Of a DNA stretch of 64,000 nt, positions 10,212 through 18,023 are shown in pieces; within the stretch, counting starts at the first letter, position 1; every line of letters begins with the position of its first letter. The stretch is from Bacteroidales bacterium. GTDB lineage: Bacteria; Bacteroidota; Bacteroidia; Bacteroidales; UBA932. Both the position numbers and the translations under genes were made by a program. The notes below the pieces were generated by a model. It saw only the letters and a program-made list of their open reading frames with translations. It was not told the origin of the DNA and ran no database searches. The stretch covers positions 1 to 64,000 of the forward strand of contig JAFXQA010000003.1 of the NCBI GenBank assembly GCA_017527415.1, given 5' to 3'.

Positions 10212-11056
10212 AAAAGATCGCTTCAGTTATCCTGCTGGCTCTCGCCTTCCTGCCCCTTCGAGCAGGGAAGGTGGTGACCGATAGCCTCTACAGCCGCGTG
10301 CTGGGAGCCACTGTTAAGTATAATGTATATCTTCCGGACGGATATGGCAAAATGGAACGCCACTATCCTGTAGTGTATCTGCTCCATGGCCTCAGCGATG
10401 ATTATACCGCTTGGGAAAGGAAAGGGAACATGCAGACAGTAGCAGACGAACTGGTCCGTTCCGGCGAGATTAAACCGATGGTTGTGATCATGCCGAATGC
10501 CGGCGGGCCAGATATCCATAATACCTGGAACGGTTATTTCAATATGCCAGGCTGGAATTATGAGGATTTCTTTTTCAGCGAATTCATGCCTGCGGCCGAG
10601 AAGAAATACAGCTGCGGAGGCGGCAAGGGCCAGCGTGCCGTGATGGGGCTTTCAATGGGCGGCGGCGGCAGCACCGTTTATGCTCAGAAACATCCGGACA
10701 TGTTTTCCAGCTGCTATGCAATGAGCGCGTGGCTCGATAATAACAATGAAGAACTGAAGTCGTCTCCCAAGAAGGATAAACTGTATTACGTGCAGATGGC
10801 GGTGAGGGAGAACTCCGCCTTGGACTTCATAGACAAAGCCGATGCGGCAACCCTGGACAAACTGCGCACGGTCGCATGGTTTATCGACTGCGGCGACGAC
10901 GATTTCCTGCTTCACCTGAATTATAGCCTTCACATGAAAATGAAAAAGGCCGGGGTGCACAGCGAACTTCGCGTGAGAAACGGCGTCCACAATTGGGAAT
11001 ACTGGCATCTGGCGCTGCGCCTTTCGCTTCCGTTTGCCTCAAGGACTTTCAACTGA
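10208..11056 (+). CDS. Secreted esterase, CE1/esterase D-like alpha/beta hydrolase
   Basis: Probably removes acyl groups from a carbohydrate or similar substrate in the periplasm. The 282-residue protein begins with a cleavable signal peptide (to about residue 19). It then has an alpha/beta-hydrolase core: YPVVYLLHGLSDDYTAW (oxyanion region), nucleophile elbow GLSMGGGGS (Ser near residue 152), an Asp in DCGDDDFLLH and a His in GVHNWEYWH. It is coupled by ATGA to the desulfidase-like gene and by a 1-bp stop/start overlap (TGATG) to GH29. The context suggests glycan work, although the desulfidase neighbour does not. Confidence 0.88.
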   Translation: MKKIASVILLALAFLPLRAGKVVTDSLYSRVLGATVKYNVYLPDGYGKMERHYPVVYLLHGLSDDYTAWERKGNMQTVADELVRSGEIKPMVVIMPNAGGPDIHNTWNGYFNMPGWNYEDFFFSEFMPAAEKKYSCGGGKGQRAVMGLSMGGGGSTVYAQKHPDMFSSCYAMSAWLDNNNEELKSSPKKDKLYYVQMAVRENSALDFIDKADAATLDKLRTVAWFIDCGDDDFLLHLNYSLHMKMKKAGVHSELRVRNGVHNWEYWHLALRLSLPFASRTFN

Positions 11057-12462
11057 TGTTAACGTCCCTTTTTTCCGGCCGTCAACGTCAAATACGGCCA
11101 TTTTTGCTGTTAACGTCCCGTTTTTTGGGACGTCACCCGCACCTGCTGATTCTGCTGGCTGCCTGCACGCCCCGGTTTGACGGCCCGGTGCCGTCCGCAG
11201 CGCAGCTGGAATGGCAGCAGATGGAGTACAACATGTTCGTACACTTCGGCCCGAACACCTTCAGCGGGCTGGAATGGGGCAAGGGAACGGAGGCTGAAGA
11301 CCTCTTCAATCCTACTGCCCTGGACTGCCGCCAGTGGGCAGAAACCGCCAAAGCCGCCGGCATGAAGGGTATAATCATCACCGCCAAGCATCACGACGGC
11401 TTCTGCCTCTGGCCTAATCCGGAAAGCACCCACACGGTTGCGCAGAGCAGCTGGCGGAACGGGCAGGGGGACGTGCTCGCGGAGCTTTCCGCCGCCTGCC
11501 GGGAATACGGGCTGAAGTTCGGAGTTTACATCTCCCCATGGGACCGCAACGACCCTGCCTACGGCACACCGGAATATAATGAAAAGTTCATCCGCACCCT
11601 TCAGGACGTGCACGGGGGGCGCTACGGGCAGATTTTCGAACAATGGTTCGATGGTGCCTGCGGCGAGGGTCCTACCGGCAAGAAGCAGGTGTATGACTGG
11701 CCGGCTTTCAATCAGACCGTGCTGTCGCTGAGCCCGGATGCCGTGATATTCAGCGACGTCGGCCCCGGCTGTCGCTGGATGGGAAACGAGCGTGGAGTAG
11801 CCTGTGAAACCAACTGGAGCAAGCTCGATATAGAAGGATTCACCCCCGGAGCGGGCGCTCCTCCGCGGGATACCCTGCAGCGGGGGAATGTATACGGTTC
11901 GGCCTGGATTCCCGCCGAAACGGACGTGTCGATACGACCGGGATGGTTCTGGAGAGAGTCCGAAAACTCACAGGTGAAGACTGTTGAGCAGCTGGCGGAT
12001 ATTTGGCTCACGAGTGTCGGACGGAATTCCCTGCTGCTTCTGAACGTGCCGCCGGACACACGCGGGCGTATCCATGAAATTGATTCACTCCGGCTGATGG
12101 AGTTCAGGGACTGGCGCGAGAAGGTGTTCGGCACCGACCTGGCTTCCGGGGCTCGCGTACACCGCCGTTCGGGAGGCCGCGTGCTGGAAATAGATCTGCC
12201 GGAGTACCGCAGTTTCGATCTTATCCAGCTCCAGGAAGATATCTCCCTCGGGCAGAGGGTGAGCAGTTTCGAAGTGCAGATTCAGAACTTTGATGTGGCT
12301 CTGGCTACTGGCGGCTGGTGGACCATTGCAGAAGGAACTACTATCGGATATAAGCGCATCATCCCCATCGAGCCCCGCAAGGCCAGGAAGCTTCGCGTGG
12401 TGGTTACCGGATCCCAGGGCTGGCCGGCGCTGCAAGGAATATCTCTGTACAAAGTGCCGTAA
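11056..12462 (+). CDS. Alpha-L-fucosidase, glycoside hydrolase family 29, lipoprotein
   Basis: Hydrolyses terminal alpha-L-fucose from glycans, here probably at the cell surface or in the periplasm. The 468-residue protein shows the GH29 signatures EYNMFVHFGPNTF, ITAKHHDGFCLWP and YISPWDRN, and the nucleophile Asp in EQWFDGACGE. A lipobox LAAC ends at C37. The region before the lipobox is long (about 28 residues before the hydrophobic core) and is encoded by two copies of a repeat, so the functional start is uncertain; ATG 11056 is the only ATG between the esterase stop and the lipobox. A C-terminal beta domain starts near residue 375. Confidence 0.92.
   Translation: MLTSLFSGRQRQIRPFLLLTSRFLGRHPHLLILLAACTPRFDGPVPSAAQLEWQQMEYNMFVHFGPNTFSGLEWGKGTEAEDLFNPTALDCRQWAETAKAAGMKGIIITAKHHDGFCLWPNPESTHTVAQSSWRNGQGDVLAELSAACREYGLKFGVYISPWDRNDPAYGTPEYNEKFIRTLQDVHGGRYGQIFEQWFDGACGEGPTGKKQVYDWPAFNQTVLSLSPDAVIFSDVGPGCRWMGNERGVACETNWSKLDIEGFTPGAGAPPRDTLQRGNVYGSAWIPAETDVSIRPGWFWRESENSQVKTVEQLADIWLTSVGRNSLLLLNVPPDTRGRIHEIDSLRLMEFRDWREKVFGTDLASGARVHRRSGGRVLEIDLPEYRSFDLIQLQEDISLGQRVSSFEVQIQNFDVALATGGWWTIAEGTTIGYKRIIPIEPRKARKLRVVVTGSQGWPALQGISLYKVP
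11058..11133 (+). repeat. Second REP-like repeat family inside the GH29 signal-peptide region
   Basis: GTTAACGTCCC occurs at 11058 and again at 11109, 51 bp (17 codons) apart, each followed by a T-run. The second copy folds as ACGTCCC-GTTTTTT-GGGACGT (11113-11133). Between them, CGGCCATTTTTGC matches the spacer of the main repeat family. Confidence 0.65.
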
Positions 12463-12469
12463 CAGCACT

Positions 12470-13534
12470 TTATTTTATTAGACCTTTAAGTATTGGATAT
12501 AATACCTGGGCGTAGCGGAGTTGGCCAAGGTCGGTGGTATGAACATAATCCACCGTGGCTTCGCCGTCGGAACCGTTCAGGTCTTTGCCCGAAACATAAT
12601 ACAGATTCTTGTCCCCCGCAGCCTTAACACGCTCATAGATAGTATGTTGGGCAGCATTGCGAGCTTCCACGTCGGTATATGACTCTGAGCTCACGAAATC
12701 GTGGGAATAGTGGGCCATCTCCACGAAAACTATGGGCACGGCCGGATGGGCGTCGCGCAGAATTTTCACGAAAGCCTCGCCCCTTTCGAGAATCAGCTCC
12801 GGAGTGTCATTAGGAACGTTGTCCAGCACGAAGACCGCCGGGTTCTCCACGCGGGCCATCAGTTCGGCGATTTCCGGGTCGAGCCTGGCGTTGCCGCTGA
12901 AACCCAGGTTCACCACCTCGCGGTCCAGCATCCTGCCGAGTATGTTGGTGAAGGCCATGCCGGGGCGCGAGACGCATCCCCCTTGAAGGATGGATGTGCC
13001 GTACATCACCACCGGGGCCTTGCGCTTATCTACCGAAACCGGGATGAATTCGCAGCCGGGCTCGGTGCCTATTTCCAACTTGCTGATGCCGTCGTAGAGG
13101 GACAGGTACATGCGGAACTCCTTATAGCCTGCATCCATCTTCTTGACTATGCAGCGAGTGGTTTCGTTGTAGTCCAGTGCAGGCCTGGCACTCCCCACGA
13201 AACGCCATCCGGCATCCGTCTTCGCATAGAGGTCCACCCCGCGGGAACCCACGCTCGCCATGTGGGACATGGTCAGCTTCTTCACCGAAGTCCATCGCAC
13301 ATGTACCGCCGGGGAATCCGTACGGAACTGCACATAGAGGCCCGCGGCATCCCCTCCCAGATACTTGAGGGCCTTCCGGGCCTTCTCGTTGATATCTTCC
13401 GGGAAGCGGACGAAGGGGGTGTAGGTATCCTCCACCGCCTTGCCGAAAATGTGCATCTGCGCAGCATCGTGCCAGACCTGCGCCCTGGCGGAGACGGCTG
13501 TAAAAAGAATCAGGATGAGTGTGAGGCGTTTCAT
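12470..13534 (-). CDS. SGNH/GDSL-family hydrolase, secreted
   Basis: Likely a carbohydrate or lipid esterase acting outside the cytoplasm. The 354-residue protein has a signal peptide ending about residue 19 (ARAQ), then a beta-sandwich N-terminal domain (residues 25-170) as in SGNH_hydro_N proteins, and then an SGNH fold. That fold shows VVMYGTSILQGGC (nucleophile Ser), NLGFSGNARLDPE (Gly and Asn of blocks II and III), and a C-terminal Asp/His pair in the DYVHTTDLGQ segment. The ATG at 13534 gives the signal peptide and sits five bases after a -7 box. It converges with GH29, with 7 bp between the stops. Confidence 0.9.
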   Translation of the reverse strand: MKRLTLILILFTAVSARAQVWHDAAQMHIFGKAVEDTYTPFVRFPEDINEKARKALKYLGGDAAGLYVQFRTDSPAVHVRWTSVKKLTMSHMASVGSRGVDLYAKTDAGWRFVGSARPALDYNETTRCIVKKMDAGYKEFRMYLSLYDGISKLEIGTEPGCEFIPVSVDKRKAPVVMYGTSILQGGCVSRPGMAFTNILGRMLDREVVNLGFSGNARLDPEIAELMARVENPAVFVLDNVPNDTPELILERGEAFVKILRDAHPAVPIVFVEMAHYSHDFVSSESYTDVEARNAAQHTIYERVKAAGDKNLYYVSGKDLNGSDGEATVDYVHTTDLGQLRYAQVLYPILKGLIK

Positions 13535-13564
13535 ATCTACAAATATAATGATTATCTTTGAGCT
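13535..13564. promoter_or_regulatory. 30-bp divergent promoter region
   Basis: Contains TATATTTG (minus, 13540-13547), five nucleotides before the ATG at 13534, and TATCTTTG (plus, 13553-13560), four nucleotides before the ATG at 13565. It has the same size and design as the region at 8841-8870. Confidence 0.75.
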
Positions 13565-14251
13565 ATGAAGATTGTCTCTCCCGAATCGATGCTGGCGGCT
13601 ATCCGCGAATTTGGCATTGTGCCCTTCTTCAAAGGGCCGGTGCTGGGGTTTTCGGTGGAGGAAATGACGCCGCCGGAGCACTGGTTCGACTCGTCGGACG
13701 ACCTCGGACCGTGGGACTGGAAGGTGGATGTGGTGCAGAGCGGGGAGATCGCCTATGGCAAGTTCCTCTGCGGGGGCAAAGCCGCGTTCGCCACGGTGGA
13801 ATGGTATGCGCATCTGCATAACTGGAGGCTCTCCCAGGCCAGGTATCAGCCGGACGAGGCGGGGAGGAAGGTGCTGGCGCTGCTCGAAGAGAATGGGTCC
13901 GTGGGGAGCAAGGAGATCCGCACCCTGCTGGGGGTGAAGAAGGCCGCTGCGGACGGGGTGGTGACGCGCCTTTCGCATTGCACGCGGCTGCTGATAGGGG
14001 ACATCCAGAGGGTATACCGCGGGCCTACCTTGAAGTACAGTGGCTGGCAGACATGCAGTTTCTGCACGCCGGAGGCCCTGTTCGGGGCGGAGGATTCCGG
14101 CCCGGTATTTGGAGGGTTCAGCCCGTTCAATGCCGAGAATCCGCTGGAAGTCGGTTGCTCGCCCGAAGAGTCCTATGCCACCCTGCTGGACCATCTGCGG
14201 AAGTTTCTCCCGGAAGCCCCGGAAAAGGATATCCGCAGAATGCTGGAATAA
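13565..14251 (+). CDS. AlkZ-related winged-helix protein of unknown function
   Basis: A 228-residue cytoplasmic protein without signal peptide. Residues ~50-85 (PWDWKVDVVQSGEIAYGKFL) and the central helix-turn-helix-like stretch (SKEIRTLLGVKKAAADGVVTRLSH, ~115-140) resemble small proteins annotated as AlkZ-related, which share the winged-helix scaffold of AlkZ/YcaQ DNA glycosylases. The QxD/QxQ catalytic region of true AlkZ cannot be recognised, so DNA-repair activity is not claimed. It is followed 21 bp later by another small gene and preceded by a -7 box four bases from the start. Confidence 0.55.
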   Translation: MKIVSPESMLAAIREFGIVPFFKGPVLGFSVEEMTPPEHWFDSSDDLGPWDWKVDVVQSGEIAYGKFLCGGKAAFATVEWYAHLHNWRLSQARYQPDEAGRKVLALLEENGSVGSKEIRTLLGVKKAAADGVVTRLSHCTRLLIGDIQRVYRGPTLKYSGWQTCSFCTPEALFGAEDSGPVFGGFSPFNAENPLEVGCSPEESYATLLDHLRKFLPEAPEKDIRRMLE

Positions 14252-14272
14252 ATTATTATCTTGCAGGCAATT

Positions 14273-14860
14273 ATGGCAAAAAGTTATGCGGACCGGATCG
14301 TAGCTCTGGTCGATGAAATGAAGCAGAATTCGGAGGACATGCGCATCTGGGCCAACATCCCCATAGCCCTGGAAACCCTCTATCTGATAAAAACGATTCC
14401 CGACGAGGAAGAGGAAACGCCTCTCGGAAAGGCCTACGCCTGCAATGCCGTGCTGGAGCAGCTTTCGGAATACGATGTGCCCCGGCAGTGCCTGCTGATT
14501 CTGCGCATGGAACTGGAGTTCCTGCGCGCCTCGGACGAGGTGTCGGACTGGCTGAAGGAGGAAGATATCCTGGCGGAAATCGAGAAGCTTGAGGCCTACA
14601 CCGACCCGGACAATATCCCCAATGAAGAGTTCTCCAAGAAGTACGGACGTATGCTTAAGTTCGACCCGATCGAGCGCACTTCGCTGTGGGAAGACAATAT
14701 CTACAAGGCGGAGCTGGAGGTGGACAAGATGCTGAAGGATGTGCCTCGCGGGATGGGATTCTGCCATGCCCACTGGCCTGCCCTGAAGCGGGTCCTGGCC
14801 AGGCGCGGGATTCCGTGGAAGAGTCCTACCGAGTTGAATCCCAAGGTTTTATTCGACTAG
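14273..14860 (+). CDS. Conserved-looking hypothetical protein
   Basis: A 195-residue acidic, helical cytoplasmic protein that I do not recognise. It ends with a strongly patterned tail (GMGFCHAHWPALKRVL followed by a GIPWKSPTELNP stretch) that looks like a conserved motif with Cys and two His. A TTG codon at 14261 is in frame, but ATG 14273 (MAKSYADRI) is preferred because a near-consensus -7 element (TATCTTG, from 14257) overlaps the TTG. It lies just downstream of the winged-helix gene and may be cotranscribed with it. Confidence 0.65.
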   Translation: MAKSYADRIVALVDEMKQNSEDMRIWANIPIALETLYLIKTIPDEEEETPLGKAYACNAVLEQLSEYDVPRQCLLILRMELEFLRASDEVSDWLKEEDILAEIEKLEAYTDPDNIPNEEFSKKYGRMLKFDPIERTSLWEDNIYKAELEVDKMLKDVPRGMGFCHAHWPALKRVLARRGIPWKSPTELNPKVLFD

Positions 14861-14863
14861 GTT

Positions 14864-15138
14864 ATGGCTATTCAGATCAGGTTTGGGGAGGCCTCGGGGG
14901 CTTCGGTGGGCGTGGAGGCTGGCGGTGCTGCCGGAGGAGTTTCGGCGGAACTGCTGGTTCTTGCGGGACTGCTGGTATCTTTGGCGGGACTGCTGGTGAC
15001 GGGTTCCAGTTGCTGGGGCGGCCGTTATACGATGAGGTGTTGCAGGAGATGCCCGGCATGATCAACCTCATGATTACCCCTGCCGACCTCGCCGCCCGCC
15101 GCTGGTCCGCCGTACGCTGCTACCTCACCTCGGCGTAA
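14864..15138 (+). other. Decayed or frameshifted coding sequence with internal triplet-like repeats
   Basis: An ATG at 14864 opens a 65-codon Gly/Ala/Leu-rich frame, while another frame continues to a TAA at 15138. The sequence at 14944-15000 repeats GCGGGACTGCTGGT-like units three times, so both frames are low complexity. The last ~40 codons of the second frame (RPLYDEVLQEMPGMINLM and onward) look like genuine protein. I read it as the remnant of a gene, not a functional CDS. Confidence 0.4.
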
Positions 15139-15144
15139 TCCCCC
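15115..15144 (+). repeat. 30-bp element shared with 39417-39446
   Basis: Twenty-seven of 30 bases agree with the copy at 39417, including CACCTCACCTC and TAATCCCCC, and both copies precede a REP-like cluster. Confidence 0.7.
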
Positions 15145-15150
15145 ACCACC

Positions 15151-15230
15151 CAGCCTGGCCACCCTTCCCAGCTTAGCCACCCCACCTAGCAGACGCCCTT
15201 CCCAGCTTAGCCACCCCACACAGCCTGGCC
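15151..15230. repeat. C-rich direct repeats
   Basis: An identical 23-bp segment (beginning CCCTTCCCAGCTTAG) occurs at 15162-15184 and 15196-15218, flanked by two copies of CAGCCTGGCC at 15151 and 15221. No gene is visible here. Confidence 0.75.
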
Positions 15231-15253
15231 GCCACCCGGCACCCTCCGCTTGC

Positions 15254-15405
15254 ATTTCGCCCCACCCGTAGACCTTTTTCCACAAAACCTCTACAGGTCG
15301 CCCATTTTTCGCCCTACCCGTTGAGGAAAACACGCAAAACCTCTACAGGTCACCTGTTTTTCGCCCTACCTGTCGAGGAAAACCGACCAAACATCTACAG
15401 GTCAG
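15254..15405. repeat. REP-like palindromic repeat cluster B, upstream of the RAYT gene
   Basis: About three units with a period of about 52 bp. CCTCTACAGGT occurs at ~15289 and ~15340 and a variant (CATCTACAGGT) at ~15391. Inverted arms ACCCGTTGAGG and ACCTGTCGAGG lie between them, separated by CGCCCATTTTTCGCCCT-type spacers. This is the cluster closest to the transposase and the most regular one. Confidence 0.88.
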
Positions 15406-15438
15406 CGGGTTACATATACAAATTTAAGTTTAGGCAAA

Positions 15439-15458
15439 CCATAAGAAAAACCTTATGG
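15439..15458 (+). other. Hairpin in the RAYT leader
   Basis: CCATAAG-AAAAAC-CTTATGG, a perfect 7-bp stem, 105 bp before the transposase start in an AT-rich leader. It may be a regulatory or recognition hairpin; the role is not known. Confidence 0.45.
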
Positions 15459-15563
15459 CCCTTTAAAAACACGCAATCATCAGCAGAAACATATATTAAA
15501 GCAATTGTTTGCCGCAATAATTTGGAAGTCTCCGGAAACCCCTCCAACTTGCAAACAAAAAAA

Positions 15564-16436
15564 ATGCGAATCTATTTAAACTGCTGTAGTAAAGGTCTTG
15601 AAACAGACATCCTGTTCAAATCTCCCGTTGAATTCATTGCCGGAATCAACCGGATTGCAGTATGCCTTCTATTGTGTCAGGCAAAAGGCATGACAGTCAG
15701 CGTCATCTCCTTCTGCCTGATGGACAATCATTTCCACATTCTTCTATTCGGCGAGGAAGAGCACTGCATACAGTTCCTCAATCTCTACAAAAAGCTGACC
15801 CTGATGTGGATAGCCACCCATCGCGGAGCTCCTTTGAATGGCGAAATAGTGTTAGGCCATTGGCCCGTCGCCCGGGATAAAGTCCATGAAAAGGTGGTGT
15901 ATTATCACCGAAACCCGTATGCAGCCGGATTCAGAACCCTGCCATATTACTACAAGTGGTCCTCGGCCGGGCTGCTTTTTGCTGACAGGAAAGAACAGAT
16001 GAAGGGCCTGACCAAAGCCTCGGACTTATCCGCCGAATGCAAAAGAAAATATATGTACAGCCGTGTTGAAGTCCCTGATAATTGGTATTTTACAGAGGAC
16101 GGTATGGTATGGCCAGGCAGCTTTATCGACATCGCTTTTTTGGAAAGGCTGTTTCAAGGCCCGGGTTCCTATATGTTCGAGATGAACAATAGCAACATCG
16201 ACAAGGAATGCGAAAGGGAGATGCTGATGGACAGCATGATGCTGCCGGACGGGGACATTTTGAAGATGGCCAAGGAATATGCATCCCGGCTGTTCGACAA
16301 AAACGATATCAGCCAATGCAGCAAGGGAGAGCGGGTAAGCATAGGTGTCATGCTGCGTAAAGAGATGGGGTGCAATCATAAGCAGTTGGCCCGGGTGCTG
16401 AGTTTACCAACCGCCGACCTGAATCTGATATTATGA
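15564..16436 (+). CDS. REP-associated tyrosine transposase (RAYT, Y1/IS200-like HUH nuclease)
   Basis: Single-strand DNA nuclease family that cuts at palindromic repeats. The 290-residue protein shows the HUH motif in MDNHFHILLF (H56, H58) and the candidate catalytic tyrosine in VVYYHRNPYAAGF (Y113 or Y114, the position expected for RAYTs). The first 45 residues match the usual opening in which MRIYLNCCSKG precedes a DILFKSPVEFIAGINR segment. The C-terminal ~70 residues look like a helix-turn-helix (MLRKEMGCNHKQLARVLSL). The frame is open upstream through the repeat cluster, but ATG 15564 is where family similarity starts. The gene and its leader are visibly more AT-rich than the neighbours, which suggests transfer. 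ATGA overlap with comF. Confidence 0.88.
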   Translation: MRIYLNCCSKGLETDILFKSPVEFIAGINRIAVCLLLCQAKGMTVSVISFCLMDNHFHILLFGEEEHCIQFLNLYKKLTLMWIATHRGAPLNGEIVLGHWPVARDKVHEKVVYYHRNPYAAGFRTLPYYYKWSSAGLLFADRKEQMKGLTKASDLSAECKRKYMYSRVEVPDNWYFTEDGMVWPGSFIDIAFLERLFQGPGSYMFEMNNSNIDKECEREMLMDSMMLPDGDILKMAKEYASRLFDKNDISQCSKGERVSIGVMLRKEMGCNHKQLARVLSLPTADLNLIL

Positions 16437-17269
16437 TCTGGAGGGCGATAGCCGATCTGCTGATGCCTCGGGTGTGCCTGGTTTGCGGAAGGGCGCTTGA
16501 CACCGGGTCGCCCGGAGATGGCGGTGCCGGGGAAGAACACCTGTGCACGGAATGCTGGAAGGACCTGCCGCGGACGCGCTACTGGAAGCTCCGGGAGAAT
16601 CCTATGGCCGAGAGTTTCAACGCGCTGATACAGAGGAACATGGGCGAGGATATGCAGTACCAGCCCTACAGCTACGCGGCGGCCCTGTACTTCTATAAAG
16701 GAGGATACCGGGAGATCAGCAAGGCCCTGAAATACCGTCGGAACTTTGCAGCGGGCAGGTGTTTCGGGCGGCTGTTGGGGAAGACGTTGGCGGAGACGGA
16801 ATTATTCCGGGATGTAGATCTGGTGGTGCCCATCCCCCTGCACTGGACCCGGCGCTGGAGGAGAGGATACAATCAGGCGGAGGTCATCGCCCGGGGGGTG
16901 GCCCTGGAGCTGGGGGCGAGGTGCGAACAGCGTCTATTGCGGCGCGCCCGCCGGACGAAGACTCAGACCCACCTGAATGCCGAGGGACGCGTCGCAAATG
17001 TGGCCGGCGCGTTCCGGGTGAATGCACGTAATTGGCGCAGGCTCGTCACGCAGGAACCACCATCTCCACACCGCCCACCCTCTTCGTGCCAGCCGACCTC
17101 TCCCCACCATTTTTTATTAATAGACGACGTTTTTACTACCGGCGCGACCGCTGCCGCCTGCGAACGGGCAATCAGGGAGGCCCTGCGGACTGCAACCCCC
17201 GGCCGGAATTCCAATAATGCCCGCCGAGTCAGGATTTCGATCGCCACGTTGGCCTGCGTGGAACGCTGA
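16433..17269 (+). CDS. comF: ComF-family phosphoribosyltransferase-like protein
   Basis: ComF proteins take part in handling incoming single-stranded DNA during transformation in other bacteria; the role in Bacteroidales is less clear. The 278-residue protein has an N-terminal zinc ribbon (CLVCGRAL and CTECWKDL), the LVVPIPLHWTRRWRRGYNQAE motif, and the PRPP-binding loop LLIDDVFTTGATA. Between AGAFRVN and the PRPP loop there is an extra ~28-residue Pro/Ser/His-rich segment not usual for ComF. The start codon overlaps the RAYT stop (ATGA), so its translation may depend on the transposase mRNA. Confidence 0.88.
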   Translation: MIWRAIADLLMPRVCLVCGRALDTGSPGDGGAGEEHLCTECWKDLPRTRYWKLRENPMAESFNALIQRNMGEDMQYQPYSYAAALYFYKGGYREISKALKYRRNFAAGRCFGRLLGKTLAETELFRDVDLVVPIPLHWTRRWRRGYNQAEVIARGVALELGARCEQRLLRRARRTKTQTHLNAEGRVANVAGAFRVNARNWRRLVTQEPPSPHRPPSSCQPTSPHHFLLIDDVFTTGATAAACERAIREALRTATPGRNSNNARRVRISIATLACVER

Positions 17270-17323
17270 CTGCGGGTTCCAGGGGTTTTATGTGGACTGA
17301 TTTTTGCAGCGCTTATCAGCATT

Positions 17324-17809
17324 ATGATATCACTTGAGATATTTGCAATCATCTGCGGGGTGCTGGGCATCATCGGCAGTATAGTTCCCGGGCTGCCCGG
17401 GCCGCCACTCAGTTGGGTTGGGCTTCTTCTTGTATTCTTTGCAGGAAACAAGGGCGAATGCGAACCCGTCACTACTCAGTTCCTGTTTATCTGGCTGGCC
17501 ATTACTACAATAGTCACAGTTCTTGATTACGTGATTCCCGGCTGGTTTGCCAAGACTACCGGGGGGCATAAAGAGGCCTCCTGGGGCGCTTTAATCGGTC
17601 TTTTCGCCGGAATATTCCTTACGCCGATCGGCATGCTGGCGGGCGCTCTGCTGGGTGCCTTTATCGGGGAATTCTATTTCGCGCAGCAAGATGCCATGCA
17701 CTCTGTCAAGGCTTCGCTCGGCGCCTTCCTGGGTTTTATCTTCAGCACCGGAATGAAGCTGATTGCCGCCGGCATAATGGCATTCTACATTTTCAAGGCA
17801 ATAATTTAG
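17324..17809 (+). CDS. DUF456 family membrane protein
   Basis: A 161-residue inner-membrane protein of unknown function with about four hydrophobic segments. The DUF456 pattern is clear: GVLGIIGSIVPGLPGPPLSW at residues 12-31, then VLDYVIPGWFAKTTGGHKEASWGALIGLFAGI, then GAFIGEF and a final helix. Gly-rich helices are typical. It sits 54 bp after comF, in the same direction, and is followed by a repeat cluster. Confidence 0.9.
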   Translation: MISLEIFAIICGVLGIIGSIVPGLPGPPLSWVGLLLVFFAGNKGECEPVTTQFLFIWLAITTIVTVLDYVIPGWFAKTTGGHKEASWGALIGLFAGIFLTPIGMLAGALLGAFIGEFYFAQQDAMHSVKASLGAFLGFIFSTGMKLIAAGIMAFYIFKAII

Positions 17810-17821
17810 TCTTTTCTTCTC

Positions 17822-18020
17822 GGACCGGTAGAACTTTTCGGCCTATTTCTATACAGGTAAGGCGAAAAATGGGCTACCTGTAGAGGTTTTGCCGGTTTTT
17901 CTCGATAGGTAGGGCAAAAAACGGCCGACCCGTAGAGGTTCGGCAAGGAAAGCTCTACGGGTGGGGCGAAAAAAGGCTGACCTGTAGAGGTTGGGTGGGG
18001 AAATCTCTACAGGTAGAGCG
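17822..18020. repeat. REP-like palindromic repeat cluster C
   Basis: About four units in the space between the convergent DUF456 and fabG genes. Arms include ACCTGTAGAGG (17877, 17980), ACCCGTAGAGG (17929), CTCTACGGGT and CTCTACAGGT, with spacers of the GGCAAAAAACGGCCG type. Confidence 0.87.
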
Positions 18021-18023
18021 AAA

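Noticed and set aside
15254..15405. CRISPR array
   Set aside because: The units are palindromic, imperfect and joined by near-identical spacers, with no cas gene; they fit REP-like repeats.
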